Part shown: positions 62,192-64,000 of the stretch, one piece after another
Numbering within the stretch: the stretch's first letter is position 1
Layout: each line of letters begins with the position of its first letter
Source of the DNA: Colwellia_A sp041890515
GTDB taxonomy: Bacteria; Pseudomonadota; Gammaproteobacteria; Enterobacterales; Alteromonadaceae
Length of the DNA: 64,000 nt
Direction of reading: 5' to 3'
NCBI GenBank assembly: GCA_041890515.1
Contig: JASDWX010000046.1
Coordinates: 1 to 64,000 of the forward strand
Program-made: the position numbers and the translations under genes
Notes under the pieces: model-generated
Told to the model about the DNA's origin: nothing
The model's database searches: none
The model's input: the letters and a program-made list of their open reading frames with translations, nothing else

Positions 62192-63022
62192 TTATTTAAG
62201 ACGAAGACCACTTTTTTCAATAGTAATTTTATCTTTCTTCAGCAAGTTTCCAACGGTAGCTTTAAAGGTTTTTTTGCTCACACCTAAAATACGTTGAATG
62301 AGCTCTGGCGAGCTTTTGTCATGCAATGGACTAAAACCGTCGTTTTCTGCAATATGTGCTAATAATTTATCTGCAAAGTCATTAACTTTTCCTTCACCTG
62401 AACGGGAAAGTGATAAATCAATACGGCCATCTTCACGTATATTTTTAATAAAACCATCAACAATTTTACCAACACGTAAAGGTTGAAAAATTTCATTATC
62501 GTAAAGTAAGCCCCAATGCTTATCATTGATAATCGCTTTAAAGCCAAGATCAGTTTTTCCACCAATCATCAATTTAACTTTATCCCACTGTTGATAATCA
62601 GCAGGCCAAATATCTATATATTTATCGAGTTTACTTGAAGCTGCAATTCGGTCTGTGGTGGTATCAAGGAAAATACGGACTAAATAATACTTTCCTTCTT
62701 CCATCGCTGTGTGCTGTTGATTGAAAGGCACTAATAAATCTTTTGGTAAACCCCAATCAAGAAAGGCACCCATTTTGTTCAATTGAATGACTTTTAATGA
62801 TACAAATTCATCAACTTGACCATAAGGTTTATCAGTTGTAGCAATGATGCGTTCAGCAGAGTCAACATAAATAAATACAGTGACTTTATCCTCTGCTTTG
62901 CAGTTTTCAGGGACAAAACGGTTAGGTAGTAAAATTTCACCAAGTTCACCACCCGCTAAATAAGCACCTTTTTCGGTGACTGCAACTACAGAAAGCGTAT
63001 TATATTTACCAATATCGGCCAT
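62192..63022 (-). CDS. CvfB/YitL-family S1 RNA-binding protein
   Basis: A 276-residue cytoplasmic protein with tandem S1-like OB domains (about 5-60, 68-130 and 145-215; the last has GFIKNIREDGRIDLSLS). A C-terminal winged helix (about 225-276, GVSKKTFKATVGNLLKKDKI) completes the CvfB layout. Family members influence virulence factor or RNA regulation in Gram-positives; the role in gammaproteobacteria is unclear. It is downstream of the TerB-like gene on the same strand with 70 bp between. Confidence 0.85.
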   Translation of the reverse strand: MADIGKYNTLSVVAVTEKGAYLAGGELGEILLPNRFVPENCKAEDKVTVFIYVDSAERIIATTDKPYGQVDEFVSLKVIQLNKMGAFLDWGLPKDLLVPFNQQHTAMEEGKYYLVRIFLDTTTDRIAASSKLDKYIDIWPADYQQWDKVKLMIGGKTDLGFKAIINDKHWGLLYDNEIFQPLRVGKIVDGFIKNIREDGRIDLSLSRSGEGKVNDFADKLLAHIAENDGFSPLHDKSSPELIQRILGVSKKTFKATVGNLLKKDKITIEKSGLRLK

Positions 63023-63092
63023 TTGAATTTACCAAGAAAATTAATTTGAAGATCTTAATGACTATAATAACGCATATCAAAAATGAAAGATG

Positions 63093-63545
63093 TTATTTTC
63101 TTGGTTTGGTTTGAATATATTCTGCATGACGTAAATGCAGCAAGTCGGCAATTTTACGAATAATATGCTCTTCAATACTCGCAAGTTCACCGTCTGCATA
63201 AGCCATATTCCATAAATGTTTGACGATTGTTATTCGTTGTTCAATGGAAAAGTGTTGGTTTATTTTCGAGGTGTACCTAAAAAAATCGGTAGCTTGCTCA
63301 CTTTGAATGAGCGCTTGATCAATTATTTCCTTCACTTCTTCTTCATTCAAATTAAACTGTTCAACCAATAATAAAGCCAGCTTGGCTTGCTCTTGTTGAT
63401 CGAAATGTCCGTCAGCACGCATTACTTCACACAAGAGTACCGCACAGGCTAATTCTATAGTCACCTCATCGGCATTTTGATTGGCAGAGCTATCGGTTAA
63501 ATCATCGGTCAAATTTTTGAAAAAAGTACTGATTTTAGCGAGCAT
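63093..63545 (-). CDS. TerB-family protein
   Basis: A 150-residue all-helical cytoplasmic protein. VMRADGHFDQQEQAKL and AYADGELASIEEHIIRKIADLL are the paired acidic, metal-binding-type helices of the TerB/DjlA N-terminal domain. TerB is associated with tellurite resistance and stress response, but isolated TerB proteins like this have no assigned job. No other ter gene is nearby. Confidence 0.85.
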   Translation of the reverse strand: MLAKISTFFKNLTDDLTDSSANQNADEVTIELACAVLLCEVMRADGHFDQQEQAKLALLLVEQFNLNEEEVKEIIDQALIQSEQATDFFRYTSKINQHFSIEQRITIVKHLWNMAYADGELASIEEHIIRKIADLLHLRHAEYIQTKPRK

Positions 63546-64000
63546 TGCTTATCCTTAATATTAGTTATTAGGTTATTGTTACGCTCAGCTATATATAAAA
63601 CAAGCTGTTATCCGTTAAATATGATAAAAAAGTGTAATTGATTGAAATCTATTGTGTGGAATAGGGTTCCGGGATCTTTTAGTGTCTTGTTGATAGTCGT
63701 TAATTAAGGCACAGCACAAATGACAATACTGTACAAATTGAATAAATAAAGCAAAGAAAAAATGATTACCCGGTATTACTGAAGAATAATTGGCAATTGT
63801 CCTTACTCTAAAATATGACATCAATCGTAAATGCCCAAGTAAGTATTTTTATTGGGCAATATTTGATGAAAAATATGTAAACCCATGAACCTGTTAACAG
63901 GTTTATGTATCATTAGCATTTCAGTATTAATGATTGGCTTCCTATAGGGGATTTTTTCTGATAAATAAAACGTTATGGACGAGTTCATTTACGCTTGTCA
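63546..64000. other. Gene-free right edge with hairpins
   Basis: No gene found. It contains a stem TGCCCAA (63832-63838) / TTGGGCA (63852-63858), and a perfect 16-bp palindrome AACCTGTTAACAGGTT at 63898-63913. It is probably the upstream region of a gene beyond the window. Confidence 0.5.

Noticed and set aside
1..64000. tRNA or rRNA genes as insertion targets
   Set aside because: I found no T-loop GGTTCRA element with matching acceptor stems, nor rRNA sequence, in either strand; a covariance-model search was not possible.

Overview
The window is a piece of a marine gammaproteobacterial chromosome. Gene content, gene order and the AT-rich sequence point to the Alteromonadales, most likely Colwelliaceae (Colwellia/Thalassotalea type). 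The main support is the motX-rnr-rlmB-rpsF-priB-rpsR-rplI order, the complete MSHA pilus locus followed by mreBCD-maf-rng-yhdP-nitrilase-tldD, and Vibrio/Shewanella-like protein sequences. This assignment is inferred from the sequence; no database search was run.

Layout. (1) 1-1970: an accessory patch with a very AT-rich SIR2-domain gene of likely anti-phage type. It lies between two unlike arrays of short TGTC-containing repeats that resemble transposase-binding ends. (2) 1971-9641: housekeeping genes: mrcB (PBP1b), a small Fur-box-preceded unknown, hemL, pyrB, hemJ and a CLC chloride transporter. (3) 9716-14939: a DUF6776 membrane protein and erpA, separated by a PEP-CTERM pair (PrsT-like TPR protein and a PEP-CTERM substrate). 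The substrate has a textbook sigma-54 promoter, and erpA has an IscR type-1 site over its promoter. (4) 15244-19736: a secreted M28 peptidase, a GGDEF/HD-GYP c-di-GMP pair, and motX with a FliA (sigma-28) promoter. (5) 19826-25282: rnr, rlmB, and the rpsF-priB-rpsR-rplI operon with its S6:S18 leader.

(6) 25392-47458: a PLP-dependent deaminase-like gene, then the MSHA type IV pilus locus mshI-I2-J-K-L-M-N-E-G-F-B-A-(pglL)-A-like-C-D-O-P-(PEP-CTERM)-Q. The first mshA has an in-frame TAA at codon 7, just before the prepilin cleavage site. A second intact MshA-like pilin lies beyond a divergent PglL-type O-oligosaccharyltransferase. A second PEP-CTERM gene with its own sigma-54 promoter sits between mshP and mshQ. 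(7) 47693-58825: mreBCD, maf, rng, yhdP, a nitrilase-family hydrolase and tldD. (8) 58826-62121: a zinc-uptake unit consisting of a Zur box, a small secreted CxxC protein cut by a 10-N assembly gap, and a ZnuD-like TonB receptor with four His/Asp/Glu-rich segments. (9) 62192-63545: a CvfB-like S1 protein and a TerB-family protein. The last 455 bases hold no recognisable gene.

How the parts work together. Motility (motX), c-di-GMP turnover (GGDEF and HD-GYP) and a c-di-GMP-responsive pilus motor (MshE with its N-terminal MshEN repeats) fit a surface-attachment programme. The two sigma-54-driven PEP-CTERM proteins suggest a co-regulated exosortase-sorted surface layer; the exosortase and the PrsK/PrsR regulators must lie elsewhere. 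Metal regulation is visible at three places: IscR at erpA, Zur at the zinc receptor, and a probable Fur site at 4380.
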